Positions 24,337 to 36,044 of a stretch of 64,000 nt of DNA are shown in pieces; position 1 is the first letter of the stretch; the number at the start of each line of letters is the position of its first letter. The stretch spans positions 7,567,000 through 7,630,999 of the forward strand of contig NC_051098.1 in assembly GCF_901709675.1 (NCBI RefSeq), in the 5' to 3' direction. Position numbers and translations under genes: made by a program. The notes under the pieces are model-generated. The model saw only the letters and a program-made list of their open reading frames with translations. It had not been told where the DNA came from and made no database searches. The stretch is from Syngnathus acus (taxonomy: Eukaryota; Chordata; Actinopteri; Syngnathiformes; Syngnathidae).

Positions 24337-26245
24337 TTCATTGATGGTGAAATTATTAGCTGATGCAATCTTTATTTTAGTCAATTTCATTATTTTGTTT
24401 TTTTATATACTTTTTATTTCATGAGAAATTATTCCTTTCTTTGTACCTCAGTGACTCACTAAAAGCTGTTAATATCACATACACAGATTTCCTTGTATTA
24501 TTAGCTATAACCAAGCAAGAAAGCATGAAGGTGAAAGGTATTGTTTTAGCACCGTCGGTTTGCTAATTGGTTACAAAATGACAATAGTAATATAGTCATA
24601 CAACAATAAATATTAATGAGTGTGTAAACAGCATGCACCATGCGGTATATACTTTACAATTGTAGAAGTGCTGGATTCAAATTATTTGGTAAAACACAAA
24701 GTACAAAGTAGGGATGTGTCTAAGCTAAGGCTTTAATGATGTAGGAACCAGAGATTTAAAAGTGAACAAAGATCACCAGTTTCAGCAGGTGTTTTTCTCC
24801 GAATAGAACATATGGAGCAGGCTAATTGGAGTCAAGCAGAATCGGGTGAGATTAATGGTGTTGAAAATTATTTTATGTTGGATTACCAGTGATCCAGCCA
24901 CAAGGTTGACTTTTTTTTCCTAGACTGAAGGCTATTTTGGCCTTCATATGTGCAGAAAAAAAAACAGCAAAATACTGAAAGGCTGTAAACTCCATGTTTT
25001 GGGGATCAATTGATTCTGGCTGTTCATATATGCGGAGGCAGCACATGATTTAGGATGGGTTCATTTATTTATTTACTTATAGGTCGCAGCTGTCATTGCA
25101 CAGTAACCATTTTGACAAAAACAGAATCTGATCAAAGAGCCAGAGCAGAAGCTAGAAAGCACATAAATGAGAAAAAAGTCAATTCCGTTGAATTGATAAA
25201 GAAATAATGAGTTGGATTGGATCATCACTTGGCTGACAAACTTAATGTCATTACATAATTAATCTGCCCTTCATCGCTGACAGTACTCGTTTATAGATTT
25301 CCACTGGCTTCTCGTCATTGCTGCTTCCTGTTCTTTCCCATAAAAGCCACTGCTGTCCTATTGACAGACTGAATGTCAGACACGAAAGGATGATTACCTC
25401 TTTGAAGAAATCCTTCCCAAAATGCACACCAACAACAGTCTGTGCATCTTCCCATAATTAAGACACACTTGACCGGTCAATGATGCATGCCACAGGTCGA
25501 GTACAAAATTCCACATTACACAATTTCAATGCAATTGCAATTACATATTCTACTTGAATTCTATTTAGATGATTGATTTTATGAGTACAAAATAGGGATA
25601 TTGAGAATAGATTAGGAAAATGTGTATTCATTTGTTTTGGTATTGTTGTCTTAATCAAATCATTAAAGTTTCCAAATTCCACAGTTGTTTTGGTGACTCA
25701 AACATCGTCTAGTGAAAAAAAAAAAACTTCAGAGGGAATAATGAATGTTGAAATGATGTCATCTATTATTATAGAACAAAGTTAAAATACTCTAATGGAA
25801 AAAAAAACTAATTTTTAAAGGTTCTGAATGTGCCCTTCTTTATTATTTTCAAGAATTAAAAATAATCAAATAATACTACCACTAGTTACAATTGAGGCTG
25901 TATAAAAGATGTGATGATTTTAACTACATTTGAGAACTCAGGTTGGATAAGGCAGTTATATTTTTTCCTTAAAATTTTCCTCCAACTTCATCTGATAACA
26001 AGAGGTGCCAAATGGGGGTTGAACACTTGAACTGTGATCTTAATTTGTCATTTATGAATGACTGTGACACTATTAATCTGCACATCGCAAAGTAAGAAGG
26101 CCGAGGATACAGAATAATTCACCAGAGGCCAACTTTCTTAGCAGTGAAAGATCCTCATTGGCTTAAATTGATTGTGTCACACTGTCAGCCGGCGTTGAGA
26201 AATGGCCCAAAGCATGACATTTTAAATAACAAATTTGTCTCTAAG
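24337..26245. other. Noncoding DNA, no gene recognised
   Basis: AT-rich unique sequence with A-runs (24955-24964, 25714-25727). Only one weak 74-codon minus-strand frame (25458-25682). A mixed-composition patch at 26095-26200 might be conserved but has no identifiable content. Confidence 0.6.
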
Positions 26246-26280
26246 TGTGTGTGTGTGGGGGGGGGGGGGGGGGGGGGGGG
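26246..26280 (+). repeat. (GT)n followed by an uninterrupted G24 run
   Basis: A short GT run leads into 24 consecutive G (26257-26280). This is long enough for several alternative G-quadruplex registers and is also a likely place for sequencing or assembly length error. Confidence 0.93.
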
Positions 26281-26768
26281 TGCTGAGCTCACGTTCAATC
26301 ATCCATCTGTGGCCAGATCTCAGGAATAAGTTGGAAGAAGAGAGATGAAGAAACAAAAAAAAACCCATAAGAAAATCAAAATACATTATGTCTTATTGTT
26401 TTTGAGTAATAGGGCCACACTCTGTTAGATCCCGCAGGCCCGTTGCGCTGCATCTGGCCATAGACAAAGCTAATCGCACAGGACGTAGATGTGAGGGATC
26501 GCAGCGGAAGGGTCCGCTGCAGGGCAGCTATGCTCGCGCTGGGTGTGATGTTTGTGTGTAGAAGTCAGTGTGTGTGTGTGTGTGTGTGCGTGGGGAGAGG
26601 GGTGTCTTTGATCACAAGCTCATTGAGTGGGTCACTGCACAAACATGGCACAGGCTTCCATCTAACTGTGTCTAGCTCGATTTTAGTCGAACATGTTCAG
26701 ATGTATGGATGTGAGCATCCACTTGCTTTTACCAACAATAGCAAGAACCATTTATGCTAAAACACAAG

Positions 26769-26771
<3 letters not shown>
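26281..26771. other. Noncoding DNA with a CpG-richer block and a (GT)n run
   Basis: 26420-26540 contains many more CpGs than its surroundings (CCCGTTGCGCTGCATC, GGATCGCAGCGGAAGG, GCTCGCGCTGGG). It could be a conserved or unmethylated regulatory patch. A (GT)n run follows at 26566-26588. An 89-codon frame crossing it has no recognisable domain. Confidence 0.4.

Positions 26772-26829
<58 letters not shown>
26772..26829. repeat. (ATCT)n microsatellite, about 14.5 repeats
   Basis: A perfect ATCT array of 58 bp without interruption. Pure arrays of this length are usually polymorphic. Confidence 0.97.
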
Positions 26830-28518
26830 GGTAAAATGGACACTATGAATGTTTGGGGGGTCGTTTTGGGGTTAATGTGGGGAGAAAAAGGCATACTAAA
26901 AGGGTGTGAGTCATTTCCAAGACTGGAAATTGAATATGATTATGACATAATAATAATAATAATTATGTACTATCTATGACTACTACTTTCAGGTCAATGA
27001 AAATGTGGTCACTGTTGGAGACCAAGGTAAATCAACTTTGAGGTATCTGATGAGTGAATGGTGAGCGCAGTTCTAGTGCCATGCCAGCACGTGTGAGAGG
27101 AATGGGATGTGAATGGAAGTAGTCATTTGTCAACTTTGACACTACAGGGAAGTGTTGTCAGACACCAGTGAGAATATCGAATTAGAGATGTGAAGGGGAG
27201 CGAGAAAGTGAGAAAAGGAAGCAGCTCGGCATCTGTAGCCATGCAAACCTGGAAAGTGGAAGGTGGTTGAGAATAACAAATTAATTAGAAATGAGAGCAA
27301 GATAGCTTTGGATGAACGGCCCGACGGACAGGGTTGGGTGAAAAAAAAAGCCAATCATGGCGCAGTGAGCTGTGAGCCCCATCCATTATGTGGAGACTGA
27401 CAAGTTACCAGCAGTCAGAGCAGGAGTTGCACTTAATAAATCAAAGCTGACAACTCTTCCTGGGCCCTATCTCAAGTACAGCTTTGCAACTTCCCCTTCC
27501 TCAGTCTCCGTTTTTGCTTCACTTTCAGTTACCATGTCCAACGCTGCCCACCAGCCAAGGGCTTTGTGGCCATGTCATTTGTTTCTTAGTGTTTCTATAA
27601 ATATGTACTCCGTAATAGATTGAAACAGCAGCATGCCCACCTGAGGGTTTCAGGTGTGCCCTCCAAATGAGAGCTGACTCAATTGACCTAAATGGATAGA
27701 GTCTAATGAAGATCATGGGCAGTCTATAGAGAGCTTGAATTAGTATTAGAAAACATAAGAATAAGATCAAACAGAAGTTGCATGTGAAACTTGACTTGTT
27801 TAACAAGTAAATCACTAATCAGCATGCATTGGCACCGCCTAGACGTCTGAACGTGATTGAAAATGGCCGCACAGACACGTTTATGAAATGAATGATGTGG
27901 TGTTACATTTATTTATTTCAAATATGGACATAGAGTCCAGTTCTGATAAAAATGCTGTTGCAGCAAACACACTAAAGTTTTGGAGATCTTGCAATTTTAG
28001 TTCTTACATTTTGTAAGCTCTAAAACAAGCTTTTAGCTGCTGGCTCTCCCTGATCCTGTGTATTACTGTAAGTCAGCAAGATATGTATATTAACAAGATT
28101 ACATTTTGTATGAGAAACTGATAATCTGCAAAAGGTAGCATGTCTTGTCAGAAGTCTCGGACGTGACTTTTCCTAAGGTATTCATCAACATCGAAGATTT
28201 TGCCACGGGTGGTAAATAAGAACACAGCAAGCAAGTCTTCCACTGTTTTTGTCTGCATAATACTGTATTGCTAATGCATTCTTGCAACAAAGGAGGCAAA
28301 TCAATTATTATTGTTCTTTTATTCAGTGCTCATGTGGAGGTACATTATAGGTGACAATGAACTACCTTTTCTAATGTTTTTTTTTTCTTTACATATATTC
28401 AAACATGGCATTTCTTTTTGCAATTACCAAAGAACTACCATTAGTAGTGCTAATCTGTTTGTGGAACTGTTTGTCAATCAAAGCTATTGTTGAGATATGT
28501 GAAGATTTTACCATATAG
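26830..28518. other. Noncoding DNA, no gene recognised
   Basis: It holds a short (AAT)n run at 26948-26963. The part at 27640-27840, from about GCCCACCTGAGGG to AATCAGCATGCATTGG, is compositionally mixed and could be a conserved noncoding block. Open frames of up to 96 codons overlap on both strands without recognisable domains. Confidence 0.5.
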
Positions 28519-28563
28519 AATGAATGAATGAATGAATAAATAAATAAATAAATAAATAAATAA
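28519..28563. repeat. (AATG)n-(AAAT)n microsatellite
   Basis: A compound array in which AATG units are followed by AAAT units, with the same order as the arrays at 24305 and 35983. Confidence 0.95.
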
Positions 28564-29985
28564 CATTGAATGGCAACCACACACATACTGAGATGACTAT
28601 GCCGGTCTGACAAATGTTACATTAGTAATGTAGGACGTTTGACAACTGCCAAGACAAAACTTTAAAACTCCTTAAAAATTAGGCTTGGAAATACAACAAC
28701 TATAACTTGGGCTCATTTGTGTAAGCAAGGCACCTAAGCCTGTACCGCTTTCATAGAACTTATGATGTACAACAGACCTGCCACTTTTCAGTATGAATAG
28801 TAGCTTTGGCTCTAAATTGAACTCTCATGCAGCACTGACAACAGAAATCCGAGAACGCTTACAAATATATGTTTTTTTCCCCGGTTTCAAATCACTGTGA
28901 CAACATTTGGAAAAGTCATTTTCTGTGAAATGATCAGGAAAATGTTATATTCATATAGTTTGTAATGTCTTCGCTCTCACAAACATTATGTCTCTATTAA
29001 CTTATAGCAGATATGACAGTAGCACAGAACAATCTGCGAGTATGGAGAGGTGGGCTGCCTTTAAAGGACAATCACCATCAAACTATGCCCACAGAGGCTG
29101 TGGGCTGTGAAGTGGGCAAGTCCTGCCGAAGCGCAGGATAATTGGAGCAGACACACTGTTTTCTGCCTTAAGCGTTTGGAGACTGTCTGACATCCGCTGT
29201 GAACTGTATACCTGCAGCTTCCGAACAGAGTGGCAAGGGATCTTCACGATTTACAGATAACTATCATAGTGGATGCAGTAAAAGATAAAGACAATCACAA
29301 CCCGAGTGGGTGCAGTAGTAAATGAAACATCATTAACCATAAGAAAAGAGTATTTGTCTTTATATGTCAAAATGTTGTGCAATAGTAGTTTTTGAAAATG
29401 TGTTTCATCTGGGAATAATTAAAAGTAGCTGTTGGAAGAATCATTCAAAAGAACGTACTGTGGCTCTACACAAGAAAGAAAGAAACTAACTCACTAATAA
29501 TACAACTTGAAGAAATGTGGATAATGAGCATGTTAGCTGTATTTTGTTTTACATATCTGTGCAGGCAAAAACCAGGAACAATTTATTAGTATCTGTATTG
29601 TAAATAATGCACTTCGGGGTTCAGGGTTACATGTGTTTTTTTTTACATATTTGAGACCTTTGAAAAAAATCAATGTTTGCATTAAATATACTATTTCATA
29701 TTTCTAAGTGCTAGTAAAAGTCACAGGTCATTAAATATGACACTTATTCCGATCATATTTTATTTAAGATTTTGCCAGTACGTTTCAAGAGTGTTTTATG
29801 ATGGTGAAAATCTTTCACTGGAATTGATCTTACATGATTTCCACTGTATGTACAAAACTGTTTCTGAAGCAGCCTGTTGCCATCAGGTATTTGACAACTC
29901 TTCACCTAAGGCACCACTTGCTATGCATTTACTCTTGAGGAAAAAACTTAGCGAAAGTAGTTGAGACCTCTCTGGTGAGGCAGGT
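28564..29985. other. Noncoding DNA, no gene recognised
   Basis: AT-rich unique sequence. A 75-codon plus-strand frame at 29737-29964 has no recognisable domain. Confidence 0.6.
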
Positions 29986-30270
29986 TGTCACTCCACCGTG
30001 TATGACATTAGTCTCTCCCTTGGTTGAGGTAATTGGAGTGGCTGTCCGTCAGGCCTGCAGGCAATAGGTTAGGTGGGGCTCAAAAGGGATGGCGAGAGGG
30101 AATGGAAGCAACGCTTCACTGGCAGCAGGTATACCCTTCAGAGAGCCTTTCTGATGAGGGCCCATAAGCTCGGTGCATCTGCCGTCTCCGATAAGCACAC
30201 CTCAGATGCCACTGGGAGAGGTTGGGAAATAGGAAGATGGATCTTCTCTTCATTTTATCCCTATTTTAAA
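29986..30270. promoter_or_regulatory. Candidate conserved noncoding block
   Basis: GC content is higher than in the flanks and CpGs are kept (CTGCCGTCTCCGATAAGC). It has CACCTCAG and GGTAATTGGAGTGG cores and no repeat signature. An unsupported 68-codon frame crosses it. Function is inferred only from composition. Confidence 0.2.
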
Positions 30271-31649
30271 ATGAAATGAACAGTGTATTTCTCTTCAAAT
30301 TGTACATGGAAATACACCAGGTCTGCTCGACAGGATCGGTGTTGCATGGTCAACCGAGGCTGGATAGAGCAAGGTTTACAGAGCCACTCTTGATCCGACA
30401 AAATTCTTGCAAGCTTCCCGAGATTCCAATGGATTTTCTCGTGTTGTGTGATTCGTTGGTGCTAAACAAGGATGCCAGTGTGCATATTGTCAGAAATCAT
30501 ATTCCAGGAAAGTATGAATCTAAATTTTTATGGAGTTTGAATTGTACCCCGGATGCCCTGTGACAGACAGATGGTTGCAGATTATACACTAGTTGGATGC
30601 GCCGGCTGTTTTTTCCCTTAAGTCACGGTGTTTGATGTTGTAAAGGTCAACACTTTTAAAATAACAAGTTCTGCATCTCACTTATGCAGTGTGACAAGAA
30701 AGAAACAACCACATAACACAAGCAGGCTTAATGCGAGAGATTGAGCATGGGGCACAAAGACTGTAACCTTGCTCTACAGTGTGTGACTGCATCTATAAGC
30801 AGTAGGCTAAGCGTTTGAAAAGAAAAACAGATCTTCTTATGCTAGCTTTACAAAAAAATGACATTTTGCTTGCAAATAGAAGAGGAAAATGTGGCTCTTA
30901 TCAAGCCAGAACATTCAGTTTATAGTTCTTTTTATTTTGAAACTTCACCGCCATATTGAGTTACACTTAATCTTTATTTGTTGAATATGTATTATTTTGT
31001 TAGAAATGTGGCGGCAACAACAGTGTTTTAATAAGAGTAATAATGATAATAAATAATCAATTGTTTTATATTGTGTTCCATGTCCAAAGCGATTCATATC
31101 GTCCAGTCTTTTGCCACTTGCACAATTGCTTTGAATGCTTTGTATGTATCTTACTGATTGTTGTTACTCAAATCAAACATTAAACCTGATTACTCATTTC
31201 AATTACATTCATAATTACATTCAATAAAATAAAACAATTGACCCCCCAACCGTGAAGGAATAATCAAAGATTTTCCACACGTATGAATGCATGAATGAAT
31301 GGCTATCCTGTACATTCTCATCTAAGTGGGGAATTCTCCAATGACACCATGAATCTGGGTTTCTAGATGCAGTCTGCTTGAATAGCTTCAGGGCAATTAC
31401 TTCTCCCTCTCTCACTCACGAAGGCTATTTTTCACCGATACGCCGAGTTCACGGTCGAAACAACACATCTGAGAAAACAGTTAGTCCTCAGAGTAATATA
31501 ACAAACCGAGTTTGTATTTTTATCTTTTATGTTATGTTAAATTGCATTCTTTTGTTGAACTATTCAAAAATGGTGACTATGTTTTTTTTCTCTCTGATGT
31601 GCAGAAAGCACCAGTTTGGCATGACTCATAAAACACAGTGAATTGAAAT
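30271..31649. other. Noncoding DNA, no gene recognised
   Basis: Two plus-strand frames, 95 codons (30276-30563) and 87 codons (31378-31641), show no family resemblance. The sequence around 30310-30530 and 31250-31470 is less AT-rich than the rest and could be conserved, but nothing identifies it. Confidence 0.5.
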
Positions 31650-32170
31650 TATCCAGTCAGGTAGCGGATGTTGACATCCTTATCCCTCCAGGTCCCATTC
31701 CCCTCTATCTGACTTTGCCATTGTTGGTGGTAAATGTCCGTCTTAATTAGGGCGGAGGCGTTTCCGGCCCAACACCTGTATGACCGTAAATCCTCTTGAA
31801 CTGCTCATGGAGGCAAGTGCACGAGAGGTTTAAGTGGATGTGTCTTTAAGTGAGGGGGTATCCATGGGGGACCGTTTCCTTTCCTCTGCTACTATCAACA
31901 CCCTTGACCGGCTTGTCACCAATCTGTCACCAGGGCTGAGTGGCGGGCCCCGGCACATCTCTTAACCTTCTTTTAATCAACCTGTCTCTCTGCATCACAT
32001 TACACACACGATGTGGCTGCTGGGGCTGCGAGGGGCGACCCAATGGGCATTTGTCTTTGCATTACGGTCGGACGGCCTCTCCTTGAGGAGCCCGTCAGAT
32101 TCATCAGCGTGATAAAGTGGCATGTGTACGTCTTAAGGTGAGCCTTGGAAGGGAGAGGGGACTATAATAA
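31650..32170. promoter_or_regulatory. Candidate conserved noncoding block, the most GC- and CpG-rich unique stretch
   Basis: About 500 bp with clearly raised GC and many CpGs (GGCGGAGGCGTTTCCGG, GGTCGGACGGCC, GCGAGGGGCGACC), a TTAATTAG core at 31743-31750 and an E-box CACCTG at 31773-31778. No open frame above about 60 codons lies inside, which argues against a single coding exon. A regulatory element or noncoding-transcript promoter is the better guess. It could also be an exon of a noncoding RNA. Confidence 0.3.
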
Positions 32171-32929
32171 AGCGTGGATGTAAGGAGGCCTCTGAAGAAA
32201 AATAAATACAAAGTATGGCTCACTTTATATAAATGTGAGAGGGTTTTTAATGCAGTAGATGGGAGCTATGCTTTTAGACTGGAGGTGCTAATTTCTTGTG
32301 TAGCATGGCTCTAAAATATGTGTCGTTTAGTCAAGCGGATTCATAAAGACATTTCACGCGAAACATGGTTATGAAACAAGTAATGTATTAAATGAAGATG
32401 TAGTGAAGCAAACAGGAGAGGGATGATGCATAGCTACAATCAAATGCAATAATAATTAAAATTAGTAAAACAACACGAATGGACATATAGTCCCTGGGGG
32501 TGTAAGAAGAAAATATTCAAATATTTCACTTTGTGTTTTATCTATATTATCATCCGGTGGAAGAGCAGATCAAATGGCCAGTTATGACTCGTCATACTTT
32601 GTCTCTCAAGTTTAAATTTCATCTGGATGATTTCAGACAGCAGCAAGGTCCTTCTTGAAGGCTCCACCTAGCTGTCACCGCACATTAAATCGAACAGAGC
32701 TTTTGTTTTGGCTCATGCCAGACGTGATATGTGTGACGCACTTAGACTTTCCTCTTTCTCCAAACACATTATTCACGCCTAAAATCCGATTAAAGAAAAA
32801 ACTCTCACCAGCTCTAGGCTAGCGTGAACTTTGCCTTCACTGGACCAGGCTCTCTACTTTATAGTTTCAATATAGTCAACGTTCCCTGTGACACAATCAG
32901 CATTACATATATACTGTGTTAAATTAAAT
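32171..32929. other. Noncoding DNA, no gene recognised
   Basis: AT-rich unique DNA up to the duplicated target site of the SINE module, whose left copy GTGTTAAATTAAAT is at 32916-32929. Confidence 0.6.
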
Positions 32930-33046
32930 CCATCCATTATCTGTACCGCTTGTCCCCACGGGGGTCGCGGGCATGCTGTAGCCTATCCCAGCAGTCATCG
33001 GGCAGTAGTCAGGGGACACCCTGAACTGGTTGCCAGCCAATCGCAG
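32930..33046 (-). mobile_element. SINE 3' module, 117 bp, with its own target-site duplication
   Basis: On the minus strand it starts CTGCGATTGGCTGGCAACCA, continues through CAGGGTGTCCCCTGACTACT and GTGGGGACAAGCGGTACAG, and ends in the GGAT tail. It is flanked by GTGTTAAATTAAAT (32916-32929) and GTGTTAAATTTAAT (33047-33060), a 14-bp duplication with one mismatch. The module therefore inserted as a unit and was not truncated later. Its 5' edge is the same as at 46575. Confidence 0.93.
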
Positions 33047-33686
33047 GTGTTAAATTTAATTTTTTATTAAATGTGAAGTTGCAACAGCAGGGCAAGTTTG
33101 TCTGACCGACCGACCAACCAACCAACCAACCAATATCACATTACCAAAAGTTAGGCAGGAAGTTCATACTTGAATAATCTTCAGATGGTCTCAGGCATCC
33201 CCCATGTTCTTGTATTGTCTTCAAGGTCAAACAACAGCATACCGATGCTAAACAACTCACGTCATGCCTCAACTTACCTAACGTACCTCAGGGGTTTGTG
33301 AAACAGCAAAATGGAAAAAAAAATTACACACTCCAATCTTATCCAACTTTGCCAGTCATGAGCACGAAGCTAATTGATTAGTTACTCGAGTGTAAAAGAC
33401 TAAAAAGTTCAAGGTATGGCAACATGCAAAGGACAAACACCACAGGCAGCATAGAAAGGTCACGGCCTCTTTGCCTTTTGAAGAAAAAGAGTGGATGAGC
33501 AAGCAAACAGGAATCCCAGGGGAGCCACAGCATGAGTAATTTTGGGGCAGACGGCTGACGTTAAGCGTTCAAGCTGTGCTACTGCCTGGCACACTCAAGA
33601 CATTGTTACAGTTCATTTTATATGAAAGAATTATACAATTGGGGGAATGTTTTGCTGTGCTCAAGTATTGTATAATTCAGGTTTTA
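33047..33686. other. Noncoding DNA with a short (ACCA)n array
   Basis: A GACC/AACC tetranucleotide array spans 33104-33133. The remainder is unique noncoding sequence without recognisable content. Confidence 0.6.
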
Positions 33687-33760
33687 CAGTGGAACCTCCA
33701 AAGCTGGACAAAATCTGTTCCTGGACGCTGGTCAACTTCAATGTTATTCTAGTTTTAAAA
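33687..33760 (+). mobile_element. DNA-transposon terminal fragment (CAGTGGAACCTCC type)
   Basis: It begins CAGTGGAACCTCCAAAGCTGG and continues CAAAATCTGTTCCTGG, resembling the terminal part of the element type at 2133. Only the left end is recognisable. Confidence 0.4.
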
Positions 33761-35542
33761 CACTTTGCTTACTTGTTCATCATATAAAGTCAAATAATTT
33801 ACAAAACATACCTGTGCTATTCAATAACACCAACAGTTAGCAAATAAGCATGCAAGTAAATCAAAACTGCTTCTCGGATAAATTCAATAAAAAGGCTCAT
33901 TAATATCATTGTAAGGGTAGGATTGATGGCTGTGAGGAGGGGCGTAATTTTACAGCATGTACCTGTGTTCAGATCATAAATTGAGCTCAGTCTTCGTCAT
34001 AATTTTACAATGGCTATACCCATAAATCAAATTTACCCCCTTTATATAAATATGTATTGGAGTTGTCTACTTGGCTTGTATGCTAGAAGTCACAGCTAAT
34101 CTGATATGCAAGCATTCAATTTAATATCACAAATATTACTTTAAAGATGGGGTTTAAGGAGATGCTGCACCGACTCTATTCATCACCACACTTAAAAAAA
34201 AGAAAACACAAAGTGAATTAGTGGTGACAGCCACATCCTCGCTGGGGCAGGAGAGACATTGCTTGTTAACACACAGAATGAAACAGGACTAATGTACATT
34301 TCAAGGACAAAGAAAATGCTTTAATAATTGAAAGGCCTGCTCTCACTTGGACTATGTGTTAAAAGAGGCTGACAAGCACATCACGTTGCTCTCACTTTTC
34401 CAGTCAGTTTCCGCTCTAGTGCTGAACTGCCCCCTTTGGCGCACGGGCATTAGGCATTCTTTCACGTGAGCTCCGTTACTCCCTTCCTGTGAGTGTCGGA
34501 GCTCTATTTTAGGCACAAAGGGGAGACGGTGTTTATAGCATTTGATTTACTGATGGGTGACCCATAAGACATGACCGAATACCTGGTTTAGCAGACTGCA
34601 GTTAACCAACACGGCTCTGGAAGGACTCATGGGTGCTTCTTTTAAGGTTATTTAATGTTGCCACAACATTTCAGTCCTCAATGTGGAGCCTTTCAGAGGG
34701 CTCTCTTCTCAGAAGGGATGGATGATATGTGGGGGGGAGAATTTTATGTATGAATGCTGGTTTAACAGATATAATGGCTACTAAGCAGATGAAATGTACA
34801 GTCTTGAAGGATGTGTGTACATGCAAAGAAACAGATGCACAAACGTATGGGGAAAGTTCTGACAAATTAGCTTGGCTGACTGTAACATAATCTGACACCA
34901 TCTGCGTGGCTTGCAACTCTTTGCCTTTTTTATCGTTTGCTGCATGGTTTTATAAATGTATTTTAGCTGAGCCCCCGGGAGCAGCATACGGTATACTGCA
35001 ACTGCTGACATGTATATTTTACAAAGTGTCTGGGCTGCTGATAAAGGTACTGTAAAGTGGTAGAGTGTGTGGTGAAAGGCTATAATATCTGATACATAAT
35101 ATCACAACTCATGCACCATCCTCCTTTCATTGTTTTTAAGTGTGATTATATTTTGAAGTTAAAAATTGAAGCTCTGTCGGGCCAGGGGAGACCTCTGATG
35201 ATCCTTCACTGCCATGAAACATCAATCAGACTGGAAGTGTTGTGAGATACAAGCGTCTTGATTGATACTTTGTGTCACTTTGATGTGAGCAGAGTTCGAT
35301 TTAGGTACTGACTGAGGGCCTCTGGGATTTTGGTCAATATGACGCTTGCCAAACTACATTTAGTCCACAGGTCTTGTCTCAAAGCCACTCGCATAGCTTG
35401 TTGACCTTGATAAGACAATTTGAAGGATTAAAAAGTAGTGTCAGTTTGCGTGTGTGGGGGGGAGGGGGTGTTGCATGATTATAAAATGGTCATTGTCATT
35501 TTATTGTCAGTAAATATAACAAATAAATGTGTTTACTTTAAA
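33761..35542. other. Noncoding DNA, no gene recognised
   Basis: Unique sequence. Overlapping minus-strand frames of 81 and 76 codons at 34671-35011 have no recognisable domain. G-rich patches occur near 34731 and 35456. Confidence 0.6.
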
Positions 35543-35864
35543 CAGGGGTGTCAAACTAATTTTTGTCACGGGCTGCATCGTCGCCATAGTTTCCATTAGA
35601 AGGCCATTATGACTGTCAACACCTTATATTATACACAGTATGGGATCCACAACAAACTGATGAATAACTAGTTTTGAAAACAGGGACGAGTAAAAATTGT
35701 TCAAATATTTTAAAAAGGTGAATGATACTAAAAATTGCTAGTGATAGATTTATTTTTTAAAGTGAATACAATTTGTACTCGATGCACAATTTGTCTTAGC
35801 GGGCCACATAAAATCATCTGGTGGGCCGTATCTGGCCCCCGGGGCCTTCAGTTTGACACCTATG
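35543..35864 (+). mobile_element. hAT-like nonautonomous DNA transposon
   Basis: It starts CAGGGGTGTCAAACTAATTT and ends CAGTTTGACACCTATG, inverted termini of the hAT-like CAGGGGTGTC type. The subterminal GGGCCGTATCTGGCCCCCGG is shared with the copy at 17510-17836, which lies in opposite orientation and aligns throughout. No transposase. The flanking octamers do not match, so the target duplication is lost or the end has been altered. Confidence 0.88.
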
Positions 35865-35982
35865 ACAGACAATGCATTTTGTCAAACATGTTGAAGTCAC
35901 AAGTGTCCCCATGGGCCCCCCTAACTCTGCCCATACTGTACAATATGGATTTTCATTTACTTGCCTGATGGGAGATGGGATT

Positions 35983-36044
35983 AAATAATAAATAAATGAA
36001 TGAATGAATGAATGAATAAATAAATAAATACATAAATAAATAAA
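35983..36044. repeat. (AATG)n-(AAAT)n microsatellite
   Basis: A compound array of AAAT, AATG and AAAT units with one ACAT interruption. Confidence 0.94.
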
